Part shown: one piece after another, positions 16,803 through 28,297 of the stretch
How the letters are laid out: every line of letters starts with the position of its first letter
How positions within the stretch are numbered: the stretch's first letter is position 1
Assembly (NCBI GenBank): GCA_002389675.1
Contig: DGQF01000028.1
Coordinates: 100,066 to 164,065 of the forward strand
Reading direction: 5' to 3'
Source of the DNA: Gammaproteobacteria bacterium UBA4421
GTDB lineage: Bacteria; Pseudomonadota; Gammaproteobacteria; Pseudomonadales; Azotimanducaceae
DNA length: 64,000 nt
Program-made: the position numbers and the translations under genes
The notes under the pieces: model-generated
Databases searched by the model: none
Told to the model about the DNA's origin: nothing
Seen by the model: the letters and a program-made list of their open reading frames with translations, nothing else

Positions 16803-16941
16803 GGTCTTGTCACTTTTGGCGCATGAACCCGGTGGGGTTGTCAGACTAAGCCTACCTTAAATGAGGATGCGTTTGCCTAAAATCACTGGTATAAGTTGTG
16901 TGAGATGACGCTTATCAATAAAAACCCGGTGTGCGAAATTT

Positions 16942-18006
16942 ATGGCCAATCTTGAGTCGCCAGAGACCTCTGTGACCCCTCGCGCCCAGCATTTATTTAA
17001 ATTGCTTGTTGAGCAGTACATTGCGCAAGGAACGCCCATTGCCTCGCGAGCCCTGGCAACCCGTCCGGAGGTGAGTGTCTCTGCGGCGACGGTGCGTAAT
17101 ATTATGGCTGAGCTTGAGGTTCAGGGGTTGGTGATCTCGCCGCATACTTCAGCTGGGAAAATACCCACGCATCAAGGTTATCGTTTCTTTGTTGATACCT
17201 TGCTCAGTATTGAACCTTGGGAGCGCGCGCGAACGGCAGAGCGTGCGCGCGAAATTGAGGCGGAGCTCAACCCGGACCTTTCGCCAGCCGATTTGGTGTC
17301 TTCTGCCTCGGAATTGCTTTCTGAAATCACCGAAATGACGTGCCTGATTACAACACCCATGCGGAACCAGATCAGTTTCAGACAGGTGGAATTTATTGGC
17401 TTGGGTGAGGATCGGGTGCTTGTAATTCTGGTTCTGAACGACCGCGAAGTGCAAAATCGAGTGATTCACACTGAGCGTGCGTATGAGGCGGTTGAGCTGA
17501 ATCAAGCGGCAAATTATCTCAACCAAGAGTTTGGTGGTCGTTCCTTGATTGAGATTCGAGAGGCGGTCATAGCCAGTGTTCAGGCAGATAAGGATCGCAT
17601 GGATCATCTCATGCAGGCCGCGCTTGATATGGCTTCGGCAACCTTCGCTGAGGACCAGCAAGATGATGGGCACGAGCTTTTAGTTAGCGGCGGAAATCGT
17701 TTACTGGATTTAAGTTCAGATACGGGCACGGTGAAATCTTTGTTTGATGCGGTATCTCGCAAAGGCCGCGTGCTGCATCTTCTGGATCGTTGTTTGCAGT
17801 CTGGTGGGGTGCAGTTGTTTATCGGTGAAGAGTCGGGATACAAGCCTTTAGGTGACGCCTCTTTGATTACGTCCGCCTATGAGGTGAACGGCGAGTTGGC
17901 GGGAGTCCTCGGTGTCATCGGTCCGACGCGAATGGATTATAAAGATGTGATTCCTGTTGTGGACATCACCGCGCGTCTGCTCAGCGCCGCGATGCGTCGA
18001 GTTTGA
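16942..18006 (+). CDS. hrcA: Heat-inducible transcription repressor HrcA
   Basis: 354 residues. The N-terminal winged helix has the motif SVSAATVRNIMAELE, followed by HTSAGKIPTHQGYRFFVD, then a GAF-like core and dimerisation domain ending VVDITARLLSAAMRRV. HrcA represses chaperone genes by binding CIRCE inverted repeats and needs GroEL to stay active. No CIRCE element is visible in this window, so its targets (for example groESL) probably lie elsewhere. It is placed as in many bacteria, first in hrcA-grpE-dnaK-dnaJ. Confidence 0.97.
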   Translation: MANLESPETSVTPRAQHLFKLLVEQYIAQGTPIASRALATRPEVSVSAATVRNIMAELEVQGLVISPHTSAGKIPTHQGYRFFVDTLLSIEPWERARTAERAREIEAELNPDLSPADLVSSASELLSEITEMTCLITTPMRNQISFRQVEFIGLGEDRVLVILVLNDREVQNRVIHTERAYEAVELNQAANYLNQEFGGRSLIEIREAVIASVQADKDRMDHLMQAALDMASATFAEDQQDDGHELLVSGGNRLLDLSSDTGTVKSLFDAVSRKGRVLHLLDRCLQSGGVQLFIGEESGYKPLGDASLITSAYEVNGELAGVLGVIGPTRMDYKDVIPVVDITARLLSAAMRRV

Positions 18007-18025
18007 AGAAAATTACGATCAAGCC

Positions 18026-18053
18026 CTTGATAATTCCAAGGCTGGCCCCAATA
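18026..18053 (+). promoter_or_regulatory. Sigma-32 (RpoH)-type heat-shock promoter before grpE
   Basis: CTTGATA at 18026-18032 and CCCCAATA at 18046-18053 are separated by 13 bases, close to the RpoH consensus CTTGAAA-N13-CCCCATNT. It lies 40 bases before the grpE start codon. Confidence 0.7.
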
Positions 18054-18092
18054 ACGTTTGGCTCATTTAAATAGCACATGGAATAGGCGTGC

Positions 18093-18701
18093 ATGGCAGA
18101 CGAAAACATTGGTGATGAAAACTCGGTCGAAAATCAGGTAGGCGATGACGAAATGGCAGCAAATCCTGCTGCTGATGACGGCGAGTGGTTGCCACCCGAA
18201 GATACTGATAGCGCGGAATCCGTGTTGGCACAGGGCGAAGCAGAAGAAGGCTTGGACACTGAGGTGGACGCTCAAGTGGCGGCGCTTAAAGATCAAGTGC
18301 TGCGCAGCCTTGCGGAGGTTGAGAATATCAAGCGTCGGGCAACCCGAGATGTTGAAAACGCCCATAAATTTGCGACGGAAAAGCTCATAGACGGTCTTTT
18401 CCCGGTACTCGACAGCTTGGAGAAAGCGGTCGAGGTGGCGGTATCCGTTGATGGCGCGGAAGCGATCGCAGAAGGCGTTTCGCTGTCGCTAAAATTGTTC
18501 TTAGATACGCTGGCCAAAGCAGGCGTCGATCAAATTGACCCGCTTGGAGAACCGTTTGATCCGCAGCTGCATGAAGCGATGACTATGGTGCCTAATCCCA
18601 ACGCGGAGCCGAATTCGGTGATGGACGTTATGCAAAAGGGGTATCGGTTGAACGGGCGTTTGGTTAGAGCGGCAAAAGTGATTGTAGTGAAGGGTGATTG
18701 A
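18093..18701 (+). CDS. grpE: Nucleotide exchange factor GrpE
   Basis: 202 residues. An acidic disordered start (1-60) leads into a long coiled coil with LAEVENIKRRATRDVENAHKFA, then the beta-wing domain with FDPQLHEAM and the end YRLNGRLVRAAKVIV. It releases ADP from DnaK. It has its own sigma-32-like promoter and is followed by a 153-base gap before dnaK. Confidence 0.97.
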   Translation: MADENIGDENSVENQVGDDEMAANPAADDGEWLPPEDTDSAESVLAQGEAEEGLDTEVDAQVAALKDQVLRSLAEVENIKRRATRDVENAHKFATEKLIDGLFPVLDSLEKAVEVAVSVDGAEAIAEGVSLSLKLFLDTLAKAGVDQIDPLGEPFDPQLHEAMTMVPNPNAEPNSVMDVMQKGYRLNGRLVRAAKVIVVKGD

Positions 18702-18778
18702 CCCGAGATAAGCGACGCTGGCCAGCAGTCGCTGCGCACTCGAGGTGGGCATGAAGCAAGAAATTGTGGTTAGGCCCC

Positions 18779-18806
18779 CTTGAACTGGCTTAATTAGGCC
18801 AAATAT
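18779..18806 (+). promoter_or_regulatory. Sigma-32 (RpoH)-like promoter before dnaK
   Basis: CTTGAAC at 18779-18785 and CCAAATAT at 18799-18806 have the same 13-base spacing as the site before grpE. The -35 box is strong and the -10 box weaker. It lies about 49 bases before the dnaK start codon. Confidence 0.6.
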
Positions 18807-18854
18807 AGACAGCAAGAATAGGAACGTCCGGGTAGGGCATTTGGAGACAGAACA

Positions 18855-20774
18855 ATGGGTAAGATTATAGGCATAGATCTCGGCACCACGAATTCGTGTG
18901 TGGCGATATTAGAAGGTGGTGACGCGCGGGTCATAGAAAACTCAGAGGGTGATCGGACGACACCGTCGATCATCGCATACACCGAGGACGGTGAAATTTT
19001 GGTGGGGCAAAACGCGAAGCGGCAGGCGGTAACGAATCCTCAAAACACGTTGTTCGCAGTAAAGCGCCTGATCGGTCGAAAGTTTGGTGATAGCGTTGTC
19101 CAGAAAGACATAAAAATGGTGCCCTACGCAATTTCCAAAGCGACCAATGGAGATGCTTGGATTGAGGTCAAAGGCGAAAAACTAGCGCCACCGCAGGTGT
19201 CTGCTGAAACGTTGAAAAAGATGAAAAAGACCGCTGAGGAATATCTTGGCGAAACGGTGACTGAGGCTGTGATCACGGTACCTGCCTATTTTAACGATTC
19301 ACAGCGCCAAGCAACAAAAGACGCCGGAAAGATTGCCGGTTTGGATGTTAAGCGAATTATCAACGAACCGACGGCCGCAGCATTGGCGTATGGTTTGGAT
19401 AAGAAACGCGGAGACGCAAAGATTGCGGTTTACGATTTAGGCGGCGGCACTTTCGACGTCTCAATTATCGAAATCGCTGAAGTTGATGGTGAGCATCAGT
19501 TTGAAGTACTTTCGACCAATGGAGATACGTTTTTAGGGGGTGAAGATTTCGACTTGCGGGTGATTGACTACCTAGTCGAAGAGTTTAAGAGAGACAACAC
19601 CTTTGACCTGCACTCTGATCCATTGGCGCTTCAGCGGCTCAAAGAAGCGGCGGAAAAAGCAAAAATTGAGCTGTCTAACAGCCAACAGACAGAAATTAAT
19701 TTGCCGTATATTACGGCCGACCAGACGGGCCCAAAACACCTTGTAATGAAGCTCACGCGGGCGAAGCTGGAGTCTTTAGTAGGCGAGCTGGTTCAAGGGA
19801 CTATCGCGCCAATTCAAACTGCGCTAGATGACGCCAACCTAACCATCAACGACATTGACGATGTGATCCTCGTCGGCGGGCAGACGCGTATGCCGTTGGT
19901 GCAAGAAAAGGTGAAATCGTTTTTCGGCAAGGAAGCGCGACGTGACGTAAACCCCGATGAAGCCGTGGCAATGGGTGCGGCAATTCAGGCCGCGGTCCTT
20001 GCGGGTGACGTCACAGATGTATTGCTACTTGACGTGACACCATTATCGCTTGGGATCGAGACTTTAGGCTCTATCATGAGTGTCCTGATCGAAAAAAATA
20101 CAACAATCCCGACTAAGAAAACGCAAACGTTCTCAACTGCCGATGACAATCAGACTGCGGTGACCATTCATGTTCTGCAGGGTGAGCGTAAGCAGGCCGG
20201 GCAAAACAAGGCGCTGGGTCAGTTTAATTTAGAAGATATACCGCCAGCGCCGCGCGGGATGCCTCAGATTGAAGTGGCCTTTGATCTAGATGCGAACGGC
20301 ATTTTGAATGTTTCGGCAAAGGATAAAGCGACAGGCAAAGAGCAGTCGATTGTTATCAAGGCCTCCAGTGGGTTGTCGGATGAAGAAATTGAACAGATGG
20401 TCCGAGATGCTGAGGCGCATTCGGAAGAAGATAAGAAGTTTGAAGAGATGGTGGCGTTGCGCAATCAGGCAGACGGGCTCGTGCATGGTGCACGCAAAGC
20501 CGTTGTAGATGCCGGGGACAAAGCCACCGACGAAGAAAAGAGCGGGATCGAGACCGCCGCATCGGAGCTGGAAGACGCGCTCAAGGGTGACGACAAAGAG
20601 GCAATTGAGGCTAAAATGCAGGTCTTGTCGCAGGCTGCTGCAGGGCTGGCACAGAAGATGTACGAGGAACCCTCTGCGGAGGGCGCCGACGCCGGGCAAG
20701 GCAGTGCAGATGCTGGGGTTGATGACGCAGTTGATGCCGAGTTCGAAGAGGTCAATGATAAGGACAAAAAGTAA
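18855..20774 (+). CDS. dnaK: Chaperone protein DnaK (Hsp70)
   Basis: 639 residues, full length. The ATPase domain starts [16 protein letters not shown] and contains [11 protein letters not shown] and [10 protein letters not shown]. The linker and substrate domain have [10 protein letters not shown], and the acidic end EEVNDKDKK is typical. With DnaJ and GrpE it folds and disaggregates proteins. A ribosome-binding site (GGAGA) precedes the ATG. A hairpin follows in the gap before dnaJ. Confidence 0.99.
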   Translation: MGKIIGIDLGTTNSCVAILEGGDARVIENSEGDRTTPSIIAYTEDGEILVGQNAKRQAVTNPQNTLFAVKRLIGRKFGDSVVQKDIKMVPYAISKATNGDAWIEVKGEKLAPPQVSAETLKKMKKTAEEYLGETVTEAVITVPAYFNDSQRQATKDAGKIAGLDVKRIINEPTAAALAYGLDKKRGDAKIAVYDLGGGTFDVSIIEIAEVDGEHQFEVLSTNGDTFLGGEDFDLRVIDYLVEEFKRDNTFDLHSDPLALQRLKEAAEKAKIELSNSQQTEINLPYITADQTGPKHLVMKLTRAKLESLVGELVQGTIAPIQTALDDANLTINDIDDVILVGGQTRMPLVQEKVKSFFGKEARRDVNPDEAVAMGAAIQAAVLAGDVTDVLLLDVTPLSLGIETLGSIMSVLIEKNTTIPTKKTQTFSTADDNQTAVTIHVLQGERKQAGQNKALGQFNLEDIPPAPRGMPQIEVAFDLDANGILNVSAKDKATGKEQSIVIKASSGLSDEEIEQMVRDAEAHSEEDKKFEEMVALRNQADGLVHGARKAVVDAGDKATDEEKSGIETAASELEDALKGDDKEAIEAKMQVLSQAAAGLAQKMYEEPSAEGADAGQGSADAGVDDAVDAEFEEVNDKDKK

Positions 20775-20822
20775 TTTAGATTACGAAGTCCTTCGGCGGT
20801 GCAAGTTTACCGCCATTGCAGA

Positions 20823-20850
20823 CGCGGCACCTGTTTTAGGTAGGGCCGCG
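20823..20850 (+). terminator. Hairpin between dnaK and dnaJ, possible weak terminator
   Basis: CGCGGC then ACCT pairs with AGGT and GCCGCG, with two unpaired bases, followed by TTTGTTGTTT. It could reduce dnaJ transcription relative to dnaK or stabilise the dnaK mRNA end. Confidence 0.45.
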
Positions 20851-20885
20851 TTTGTTGTTTCGGTAAAACAAAAATAGAGTAAGCT

Positions 20886-22004
20886 ATGTCCAAACGAGAT
20901 TATTACGAAGTTTTAGGAGTGGAGCGGGGAGCCTCCAGTGATGACTTAAAGAAAGCTTATCGTCGTTTGGCCATGAAATTCCACCCGGATCGTAACCCCG
21001 ATGATCCTCAGGCCGAAGATAAATTCAAAGAAGCCTCAGAAGCCTACGAAGTGCTCACCGATGCCGAAAAACGGCGAGCCTATGATCAATATGGGCACGC
21101 AGGTCTGGATCAAAACCAAGGCGGTGCCGGTTTTGAAGGGAATTTCGGTGATATCTTTGGCGATGTTTTTGGGGATATTTTCGGTGGAGGTCGGGGCGGT
21201 CGTGGTGGCGCCTCGCGAGGTTCCGATTTGCGCTACAACATGCAACTCGACCTGGAGCAAGCAGTCAGTGGAGATACGGTGGAAGTGCGTATTCCCGTGC
21301 TTGCTGCTTGCGGTGATTGTGACGGATCTGGTGCAGCGCCAGGAACAACGCCGTCGACCTGCCCTGATTGTCAGGGCGCCGGTCAGATTAGAGTGGCCCA
21401 AGGTTTTTTCTCGCTGCAGCAAACCTGCCCTCGTTGCCGAGGTCAGGGACGGGTTGTGACAGATCCGTGTCGCGGTTGTGGTGGTGCTGGTCGTTCTGAA
21501 AAGCATAAAACGCTGTCGGTTAAAATTCCTGCAGGCGTTGATACAGGCGACCGCATTCGATTGACCGGGGAAGGGGAAGCTGGCATGCATAGCGGTCCGC
21601 CAGGGGACCTATATGTGCAGGTTGATGTGCGTGAGCACCCTATTTTCACACGCGATGGCCGTAACCTTTTCTGTGAGGTGCCCATCAGCATTGTTGATGC
21701 GGCCCTGGGAGGTGAACTCGAAGTGCCTACGTTGGCAGGTCGAGTGAAGCTTAAAATCCCCTCTGAAACACAAACGGGCAAGGTCTTTCGGTTGCGCGGC
21801 AAAGGCGTCACTCAAGTCCGTGGCGGCGGGGTCGGCGATTTGTTGTGTAAAGTTGTGGTGGAAACGCCAGTCAAACTAACCGAGCGACAAAAGGAGTTGT
21901 TGGCCGAATTGAAAGCGTCGCTGGTGCAGAGTACAAAACACTCACCCCGAGAAAAATCTTGGTTTGACGGGGTAAAAAACTTTTTTGACGGCTTAACGGG
22001 TTAA
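20886..22004 (+). CDS. dnaJ: Chaperone protein DnaJ (Hsp40)
   Basis: 372 residues. The J-domain has the catalytic HPD at 33-35, followed by a Gly/Phe-rich stretch (75-115), four zinc-binding CxxCxGxG repeats ([32 protein letters not shown]) and the C-terminal substrate domains. It stimulates DnaK ATP hydrolysis and delivers clients. It is a complete type I DnaJ. Confidence 0.99.
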   Translation: MSKRDYYEVLGVERGASSDDLKKAYRRLAMKFHPDRNPDDPQAEDKFKEASEAYEVLTDAEKRRAYDQYGHAGLDQNQGGAGFEGNFGDIFGDVFGDIFGGGRGGRGGASRGSDLRYNMQLDLEQAVSGDTVEVRIPVLAACGDCDGSGAAPGTTPSTCPDCQGAGQIRVAQGFFSLQQTCPRCRGQGRVVTDPCRGCGGAGRSEKHKTLSVKIPAGVDTGDRIRLTGEGEAGMHSGPPGDLYVQVDVREHPIFTRDGRNLFCEVPISIVDAALGGELEVPTLAGRVKLKIPSETQTGKVFRLRGKGVTQVRGGGVGDLLCKVVVETPVKLTERQKELLAELKASLVQSTKHSPREKSWFDGVKNFFDGLTG

Positions 22005-22045
22005 TATGCGGTTATTGCATTGGAGAGAATCCGTGATGGACAGCA

Positions 22046-22846
22046 ATGATTAAGGTAGCGATCACCGGTGTGGCCGGGCGCATGGGTAAAACCCTAGTGC
22101 AAGCGTTGCAGGCGGCCGATGGCATGATTTTAGGTGCCGCCTTTGAACACCCCGACAATCCTGCGGTCGGTTTGGATGTTGGGGAGGTCGCCGGGGTGGG
22201 TACGCTTGGTGTCACTGTGTCGGGCGATCCCGCGGGCTGTGTCCAAGATTTTGACGTGGTCGTAGATTTCACTGTCCCGGCGGCGACATTGGCGTTGTTG
22301 GAAGTGTGTCAGAACCATCAAAAAGCCATGGTGATCGGCACCACAGGCTTTAGCGACTCACAGATGAGCCAGCTACAGGAAGGTGCTTACGCTAGCGCGA
22401 TTTTTATGGCGCCCAATATGAGTGTTGGCGTCAACCTGATGTTCAAGTTGATCGAAATAGCAGCGTCGGCGTTAGGCGATACTGTGGATGTTGAAGTGAT
22501 TGAAGCGCATCACCGAGACAAGATTGATGCACCCTCTGGCACGGCACTTAAAATAGGTGAGGTGCTTGCCCAGGCGCTGTCGCGTGACTTGGACAAAGAT
22601 GCGATCTATGGGCGTCAGGGTATAACCAGTACCCGTGATCGTGCGTCAATTGGTTTCTCGACGCTGCGCGGCGGCGACATTGTTGGCGAACATACGGTGT
22701 TATATGCCGGTGAAGGGGAGCGGCTGGAGATCACCCACCGCGCGTCAAGCCGAACGAATTTTGCGCAAGGCGCGCTGCACGCCGTGCGCTACGTGAGTGA
22801 CAAGCCGCCAGGGCTGTATGATATGCAGGGACTTCTAGGTCTGTAA
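22046..22846 (+). CDS. dapB: 4-hydroxy-tetrahydrodipicolinate reductase
   Basis: 266 residues. The NAD(P)H-binding motif GVAGRMGK is at 8-15, GTTGFS in the middle, and the substrate loop EAHHRDKIDAPSGTALKIGE near 153-172. It catalyses the second step of the diaminopimelate/lysine branch. Placement between dnaJ and carAB is common in gammaproteobacteria. Confidence 0.97.
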   Translation: MIKVAITGVAGRMGKTLVQALQAADGMILGAAFEHPDNPAVGLDVGEVAGVGTLGVTVSGDPAGCVQDFDVVVDFTVPAATLALLEVCQNHQKAMVIGTTGFSDSQMSQLQEGAYASAIFMAPNMSVGVNLMFKLIEIAASALGDTVDVEVIEAHHRDKIDAPSGTALKIGEVLAQALSRDLDKDAIYGRQGITSTRDRASIGFSTLRGGDIVGEHTVLYAGEGERLEITHRASSRTNFAQGALHAVRYVSDKPPGLYDMQGLLGL

Positions 22847-23064
22847 GAGGGCCTTGATCGATAGTGTCGATTTAACGATTACAAATGAATCTTTTTGCTG
22901 CTTTTTGAATGCAGTTTCATTAGACTTTCTACCTTAAGTTCAACCTGCATCCCTTAATGCATTTGACCGTACTTCTGTGTGTCAGGATGGGGTCGAGTAC
23001 GTGACAGTTGAGCCCGGTTACATCGTGCGCCTAAGACGCGAAGATTGTTTAAGGGATATACCAC
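22847..23064 (+). promoter_or_regulatory. Leader region upstream of carAB
   Basis: This 218-base gap must contain the carAB promoter. A six-base inverted repeat, CGTACT (22968-22973) and AGTACG (22996-23001), is visible. In E. coli carAB is controlled by arginine and pyrimidines, but I cannot assign ArgR boxes or a confident promoter here. Confidence 0.35.
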
Positions 23065-24207
23065 TTGATACCTGCATTACTCGCCTTGGAAGACGGGAGC
23101 GTTTTTTACGGCCAGTCAATTGGTGTAGAAGGTCATACTGTTGGTGAAGTTGTTTTCAACACAGCAATGACCGGCTACCAAGAGATTCTTACTGATCCGT
23201 CTTACGCTCAGCAAATTGTAACGCTCACCTACCCTCAAATCGGCAACACCGGCATTAACGCAGAAGATTTTGAATCTGATCGTATATGGAGCGCTGGTTT
23301 AGTCATCCGTCAGACCCCACGTAAAGTCAGCAGCTGGCGAAGCCAGGGATCGCTGCAGTCGTTACTCGAGGCGGAAGGTGTGGTGGCGATAGCGGATGTG
23401 GACACTCGTCGTTTGACGCATCTGATCCGAGAAAAAGGCGCGCTCGCTGGCTGTATTTTGGCGGGTGAATCCGCTTCTACTCAGGCGGGTTTGGATCAGG
23501 CGTTGGACAAAGCGAGGGCGTTTCCAGGCCTGAAGGGGATGGACTTGGCCAAGGTAGTTACCGGTGAACAGCGCCAATGGCGTGAAACCAGCTGGGACAT
23601 CAAGACAGGTTACGGGACTCTCAGTGAGCCTAAGTTTAAAGTGGTGGCCTACGATTTTGGGGTCAAACGAAATATTCTTCGATTGCTGGCAAGCCGAGGT
23701 TGCGAGCTGACTGTTGTGCCGGCGCAAACCCCAGCAAGTGTGGTCTTAGATCTGAACCCTGATGGTATATTCCTATCCAATGGCCCCGGAGATCCCGAAC
23801 CCTGTGGGTATGCGATTTCAGCCATCAAAACCTTGTTATCCTCGGGTATTCCGATTTTTGGCATTTGTCTGGGGCATCAATTGCTGGCATTAGCCAGTGG
23901 GGCGAGAACCATGAAGATGGCGCATGGACATCATGGTGCAAATCACCCTGTTCAGGATAGCCAAACGGGAAAAGTCATCATCACCAGTCAGAATCATGGC
24001 TTTGCGGTAGATGGCGCGTCATTGCCCGAGCATTTGCAGTGCACGCATCTTTCGTTGTTTGACGCAACGGTGCAAGGGATTGAACGCACTGACGTACCTG
24101 CTTTTAGTTTTCAGGGGCACCCCGAGGCGAGTCCCGGCCCGCAGGACTGTATTTATCTTTTCGACAAATTTGTAGACATGATGGCGAGTGGAACTAAGCA
24201 TGCCTAA
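23065..24207 (+). CDS. carA: Carbamoyl-phosphate synthase small subunit
   Basis: 380 residues from a TTG start with AAGGGA nine bases upstream. The C-terminal class I glutamine amidotransferase domain has the nucleophile Cys268 in [11 protein letters not shown] and the His352/Glu354 pair in QGHPEASPG. It releases ammonia from glutamine for CarB, feeding arginine and pyrimidine synthesis. Its end overlaps carB by eight bases. Confidence 0.98.
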   Translation: MIPALLALEDGSVFYGQSIGVEGHTVGEVVFNTAMTGYQEILTDPSYAQQIVTLTYPQIGNTGINAEDFESDRIWSAGLVIRQTPRKVSSWRSQGSLQSLLEAEGVVAIADVDTRRLTHLIREKGALAGCILAGESASTQAGLDQALDKARAFPGLKGMDLAKVVTGEQRQWRETSWDIKTGYGTLSEPKFKVVAYDFGVKRNILRLLASRGCELTVVPAQTPASVVLDLNPDGIFLSNGPGDPEPCGYAISAIKTLLSSGIPIFGICLGHQLLALASGARTMKMAHGHHGANHPVQDSQTGKVIITSQNHGFAVDGASLPEHLQCTHLSLFDATVQGIERTDVPAFSFQGHPEASPGPQDCIYLFDKFVDMMASGTKHA

Positions 24208-27200
24208 ACGCAGCGACATTAAAAGTGTATTAATTTTGGGCGCGGGCCCCATCATCATTGGTCAAGCCTGTGAATTTGATTACTCTGGAGCGCAGGCATG
24301 TAAAGCGCTGCGGGAAGAAGGGTATCGGGTTATTTTGGTGAATTCTAACCCCGCGACCATCATGACGGATCCCGCCATGGCAGATGCGACCTATGTAGAG
24401 CCGGTAGAATGGCAAACCGTTGCTGCGATCATTGCTAAAGAAAAGCCTGAGGCACTGTTGCCGACCATGGGTGGGCAGACGGCCTTGAATTGTGCGCTTG
24501 ATTTAGTGCGCGAGGGAGTACTTGAGGCCCACGGAGTTGAGCTCATCGGGGCGAGTCAGGACGCAATAGACAAGGCGGAGGACCGTGAACGGTTTGACCG
24601 CGCGATGAAGCGGATCGGGTTGGAAACGCCGCGATCAGCAATTGCGCATAGCTTGGAAGAAGCGCTTCAGGTGCAGAGCCAGTTGGGATACCCCTGTGTG
24701 ATACGTCCCTCTTTTACGCTGGGCGGCAGCGGTGGTGGTATCGCCTACAACCAAGAAGAATTCACTGAAATTTGTACTCGTGGGCTGGATTTATCACCGA
24801 CCTCCGAATTGCTGATTGATGAAAGCTTGCTTGGCTGGAAAGAGTTTGAAATGGAAGTTGTTCGCGATCGTGCGGACAACTGTATCATCATCTGTTCGAT
24901 CGAAAATCTCGACCCAATGGGGGTTCATACCGGAGACAGCATCACTGTCGCGCCAGCGCAGACGCTGACGGACAAGGAATACCAGCTCCTGCGCAATGCA
25001 TCCATTGCGGTATTGCGGGAAATAGGTGTCGAGACTGGCGGGTCCAACGTTCAGTTTGCTATTGATCCAGAAGACGGACGAGTGGTCGTGATTGAGATGA
25101 ACCCTCGCGTGTCGCGTTCCTCGGCGCTTGCCTCGAAAGCAACCGGGTTTCCGATTGCGAAAGTCGCGGCGAAATTGGCGGTCGGTTATACCTTGGATGA
25201 ATTGGCAAATGACATCACCGGTGGTGCGACGCCCGCTTCATTTGAACCCAGTATCGATTATGTGGTGACGAAAATTCCGCGCTTCACCTTTGAAAAATTC
25301 CCCCAAGCGGATGCGCGCTTAACCACCCAGATGAAGTCTGTGGGTGAGGTGATGGCAATCGGTCGAACATTTCAGGAATCTTTGCACAAAGCGCTGCGTG
25401 GTTTGGAAACGGGCAGGGTTGGCTTTGACCCGGTGCTGGATTCGTCGGTGGATGAAGGTCTCTGGCAAGCTGTGTTGAAACGCGAGGTGGCTAATCCCAG
25501 TGCAGAGCGATTGTGGTACGTCGCCGACGCGTTTCGTGTGGGGTGGTCGCTAGAGAAGATTTTTGAAATTTCTAAGATCGACCCTTGGTTTCTGGCGGAG
25601 ATAGAAGATCTCATTGTGACGGAGATAAGCCTGGGACAAACGCAAGCGAGCGCGTTAACCAAAGATCAATTCTACCGGCTCAAACAGAAAGGGTTTTCTG
25701 ATGCACGGTTAGGGCAATTGTTAGGTGAGTCGGAGCAAAAGATGCGCAGTCTGCGCCAAGGGTTGGGCGTCAGGCCGGTCTTTCGGCGGGTAGATACCTG
25801 TGCGGCTGAATTCCCCTCTTCAACGGCGTATATGTACTCAACATACGAGGAGCAGTGTGAGGCTGCACCTACAGACCGTAAGAAAATTATGGTGTTGGGT
25901 GGTGGCCCTAATCGTATTGGTCAGGGGATAGAGTTTGACTATTGTTGTGTTCATGCCGCGCTTGCAATGCGTGAGGATGGATATGAGACCATTATGGTCA
26001 ACTGCAATCCTGAGACCGTGTCTACCGATTACGATACCTCTGATCGCCTCTATTTTGAGCCGGTGACGTTAGAGGATGTTTTGGCGATTGTTGATATTGA
26101 GCAGCCCCATGGGGTGATCGTTCAGTTTGGCGGTCAGACACCGCTTAAGTTAGCGGCTGCTTTGGAAGCGGCGGGAGTGCCAATCATAGGTACCTCGCCA
26201 GACGCGATAGACCGAGCTGAAGATCGTGAACGCTTCCAACAATTAGTTGAGAAATTGGCACTTCGTCAGCCTTCAAATCGCGTGGTCTCAAGCGCTGCGC
26301 AGGGAGTTGAAGTCGCTGGAGAGATTGGTTATCCGATTGTTGTTCGTCCTTCTTACGTATTAGGAGGGCGTGCCATGGAGATTGTATTTACCGATGATGA
26401 GTTGATGCAATATTTGCAGTCTGCTGTGGATGTCTCTAACGATTCGCCGGTGCTGCTGGATCGTTTTTTAGATCAGGCTGTAGAAGTGGATATTGATGTT
26501 GTGTCCGATGGTGAACGTGTCGTGGTAGGTGCCATCATGCAGCACATAGAGCAAGCGGGGGTGCATTCGGGTGATTCAGCGTGTTCATTGCCGCCTTACA
26601 ATCTCGATCAAGAGGTCCAGAGTGTGATTCGTCAACAGGTCACAGATGTTGCGTTGGAGCTGGGTGTTGTTGGCTTGATGAATGTGCAGATGGCGGTGCA
26701 GGGAAAAGAAGTTTATATCATTGAGGTGAATCCCCGTGCCTCGCGCACCGTGCCTTTTGTGTCTAAGTGTGTTGGTCGGTCTTTGGCAAAAGTTGCTGCT
26801 CGCTGTATGGCGGGTACCTCGCTCGCAGCGCAAGGGTTTGCGCGTGAAATTATTCCCACAAATTACCATGTTAAAGAATCGGTATTTCCATTTAACAAGT
26901 TTCCCGGCGTAGACCCGATTCTTGGGCCGGAGATGAAATCTACTGGCGAGGTCATGGGGGTTGGCGTGACATTTGGGGAAGCATTTGCCAAGGCCTCGCT
27001 CGCCGCCGGTGAGCATTTGCCGTCAAGTGGGCGCGTGTTTATCAGCGTAAAAGATTCGGACAAACCGCATCTGCCGCCGATTGCGAAGGCACTGATGGCG
27101 ATTGGTTTTAGTCTAGTGGCCACTTCAGGTACACGTCGTTGCCTGCAGGAAGCCGGTTTGGTTTGTGCTGCAATTAGCAAGGTGAATGAAGGTCGACCTG

Positions 27201-27424
27201 ACGTTTCAGATATGTTGAAAAACGAGCAGATTGACCTCATCGTAAACACCACGGAGGGACGACAGTCGATTGCTGACTCCGCGGTTATTCGGCGTTTGGC
27301 GTTGCTAAATCAAGTCTGTTACACGACGACACTTGCCGGGGGTGAGGCCCTGGCGATTGCAATCAAGGAAGGTCGGGGTGAACATGTCCGCCGTCTACAA
27401 GACCTCCATGCGCAACTTCATTAG
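24200..27424 (+). CDS. carB: Carbamoyl-phosphate synthase large subunit
   Basis: 1074 residues from ATG 24200 inside the carA end, matching the usual length. It has two ATP-grasp halves: the first starts [22 protein letters not shown] and the second [21 protein letters not shown]. An oligomerisation region lies between them, and a C-terminal methylglyoxal-synthase-like allosteric domain covers about 935-1074. It makes carbamoyl phosphate from bicarbonate, ammonia and two ATP. Confidence 0.98.
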   Translation: MPKRSDIKSVLILGAGPIIIGQACEFDYSGAQACKALREEGYRVILVNSNPATIMTDPAMADATYVEPVEWQTVAAIIAKEKPEALLPTMGGQTALNCALDLVREGVLEAHGVELIGASQDAIDKAEDRERFDRAMKRIGLETPRSAIAHSLEEALQVQSQLGYPCVIRPSFTLGGSGGGIAYNQEEFTEICTRGLDLSPTSELLIDESLLGWKEFEMEVVRDRADNCIIICSIENLDPMGVHTGDSITVAPAQTLTDKEYQLLRNASIAVLREIGVETGGSNVQFAIDPEDGRVVVIEMNPRVSRSSALASKATGFPIAKVAAKLAVGYTLDELANDITGGATPASFEPSIDYVVTKIPRFTFEKFPQADARLTTQMKSVGEVMAIGRTFQESLHKALRGLETGRVGFDPVLDSSVDEGLWQAVLKREVANPSAERLWYVADAFRVGWSLEKIFEISKIDPWFLAEIEDLIVTEISLGQTQASALTKDQFYRLKQKGFSDARLGQLLGESEQKMRSLRQGLGVRPVFRRVDTCAAEFPSSTAYMYSTYEEQCEAAPTDRKKIMVLGGGPNRIGQGIEFDYCCVHAALAMREDGYETIMVNCNPETVSTDYDTSDRLYFEPVTLEDVLAIVDIEQPHGVIVQFGGQTPLKLAAALEAAGVPIIGTSPDAIDRAEDRERFQQLVEKLALRQPSNRVVSSAAQGVEVAGEIGYPIVVRPSYVLGGRAMEIVFTDDELMQYLQSAVDVSNDSPVLLDRFLDQAVEVDIDVVSDGERVVVGAIMQHIEQAGVHSGDSACSLPPYNLDQEVQSVIRQQVTDVALELGVVGLMNVQMAVQGKEVYIIEVNPRASRTVPFVSKCVGRSLAKVAARCMAGTSLAAQGFAREIIPTNYHVKESVFPFNKFPGVDPILGPEMKSTGEVMGVGVTFGEAFAKASLAAGEHLPSSGRVFISVKDSDKPHLPPIAKALMAIGFSLVATSGTRRCLQEAGLVCAAISKVNEGRPDVSDMLKNEQIDLIVNTTEGRQSIADSAVIRRLALLNQVCYTTTLAGGEALAIAIKEGRGEHVRRLQDLHAQLH

Positions 27425-27437
27425 GAATTAAAAGCTG

Positions 27438-27911
27438 ATGCCTATACCCATGACCGTAGAAGGTGAAGAAAGCCTACGCAGTGAATTACAACAGCGCAAA
27501 GGTGCTTTGCGTCAGGAGATCACGCAAGATATTGCTGTTGCGCGCGAACACGGTGATCTTAAGGAAAACGCTGAATATCATGCTGCGCGCGAGCAGCAAA
27601 GTTTTAATGAAGGTCGAATTCAAGAAATTGAGAGCAAGCTGGCTGACGCACAGGTGATCGATATCAGTAAAATTCCGCCGGGTGACAAGGTCTTGTTTGG
27701 TGTATTTGTCACCCTTTTGGATGTTGATACGGACCAGAAGACCCGTTACAAAATCGTGGGGGAAGACGAAGCCGATCTCAAAGCAGGCAAGATTTCTGTG
27801 ATGTCACCCATTGCACGGGCGCTGATTGGGAAACGCGTTGGTGACGCCGTACTGGTTGTGACCCCGGGTGGCGAGCGAGAATACGAAATTGATCAAGTGG
27901 CGCACAGCTGA
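27438..27911 (+). CDS. greA: Transcription elongation factor GreA
   Basis: 157 residues. The N-terminal coiled coil carries [24 protein letters not shown] with the acidic tip residues that enter the RNA polymerase secondary channel, and the C-terminal globular domain has [16 protein letters not shown]. It rescues backtracked polymerase by stimulating transcript cleavage. It follows carB by 13 bases. Confidence 0.98.
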   Translation: MPIPMTVEGEESLRSELQQRKGALRQEITQDIAVAREHGDLKENAEYHAAREQQSFNEGRIQEIESKLADAQVIDISKIPPGDKVLFGVFVTLLDVDTDQKTRYKIVGEDEADLKAGKISVMSPIARALIGKRVGDAVLVVTPGGEREYEIDQVAHS

Positions 27912-27922
27912 GAACCAGCTGT
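27904..27922. terminator. Short hairpin at the end of greA, possible weak bidirectional terminator
   Basis: ACAGCTG (27904-27910) pairs with CAGCTGT (27916-27922) around five bases, overlapping the greA stop. It lacks a T run, so its role is uncertain. It sits between convergent greA and yhbY. Confidence 0.35.
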
Positions 27923-27929
27923 AAGGTGT

Positions 27930-28238
27930 TTAACTAAATCTCTGAATATTGGAGAGCTTTGGATTTGCCCGCGGGTTGCTGCGAAATAGTATAAGTATCT
28001 TGCCGATGCGTTGGACTATCTCTGCGTTGCAGGATGCTGCAATCTGGGCGCCCGCGGCGGTGCGTGTTTCTCGATCACCAATAGCGAGGCGGACTTTGAT
28101 AAGCTCATGATCTTTCAGAGCTCGATCGGTTTCGGTCAGAACCCCTTCGGTAACCCCTTGGTCGCCAACAATGATTACGGTTGCTAGATGATGCGCAATT
28201 TGCCTGAGAGTTTTTTTTTCGCGAGTGTTTATTGTCAT
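27930..28238 (-). CDS. yhbY: YhbY family RNA-binding protein (CRM domain)
   Basis: 102 residues. LRQIAHHLATVIIVGDQGVTEGVLTETDRALKDHELIKVRL followed by AAGAQIAASCNAEIVQRIGKILILFR is a complete single CRM domain with the GxxG-like loop VGDQG. The family binds pre-50S ribosomal particles. Convergent to greA and divergent from rlmE, as in E. coli. Confidence 0.94.
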   Translation of the reverse strand: MTINTREKKTLRQIAHHLATVIIVGDQGVTEGVLTETDRALKDHELIKVRLAIGDRETRTAAGAQIAASCNAEIVQRIGKILILFRSNPRANPKLSNIQRFS

Positions 28239-28297
28239 CGAGGTAGTTTAACGGTTTACCATCTCCAACGCAGCGCTATGAGCAAAAAAACCCCCTA

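Noticed and set aside
22847..23064. Riboswitch or pyrimidine attenuator before carAB
   Set aside because: Only a short inverted repeat is visible; there is no recognisable aptamer or leader peptide.
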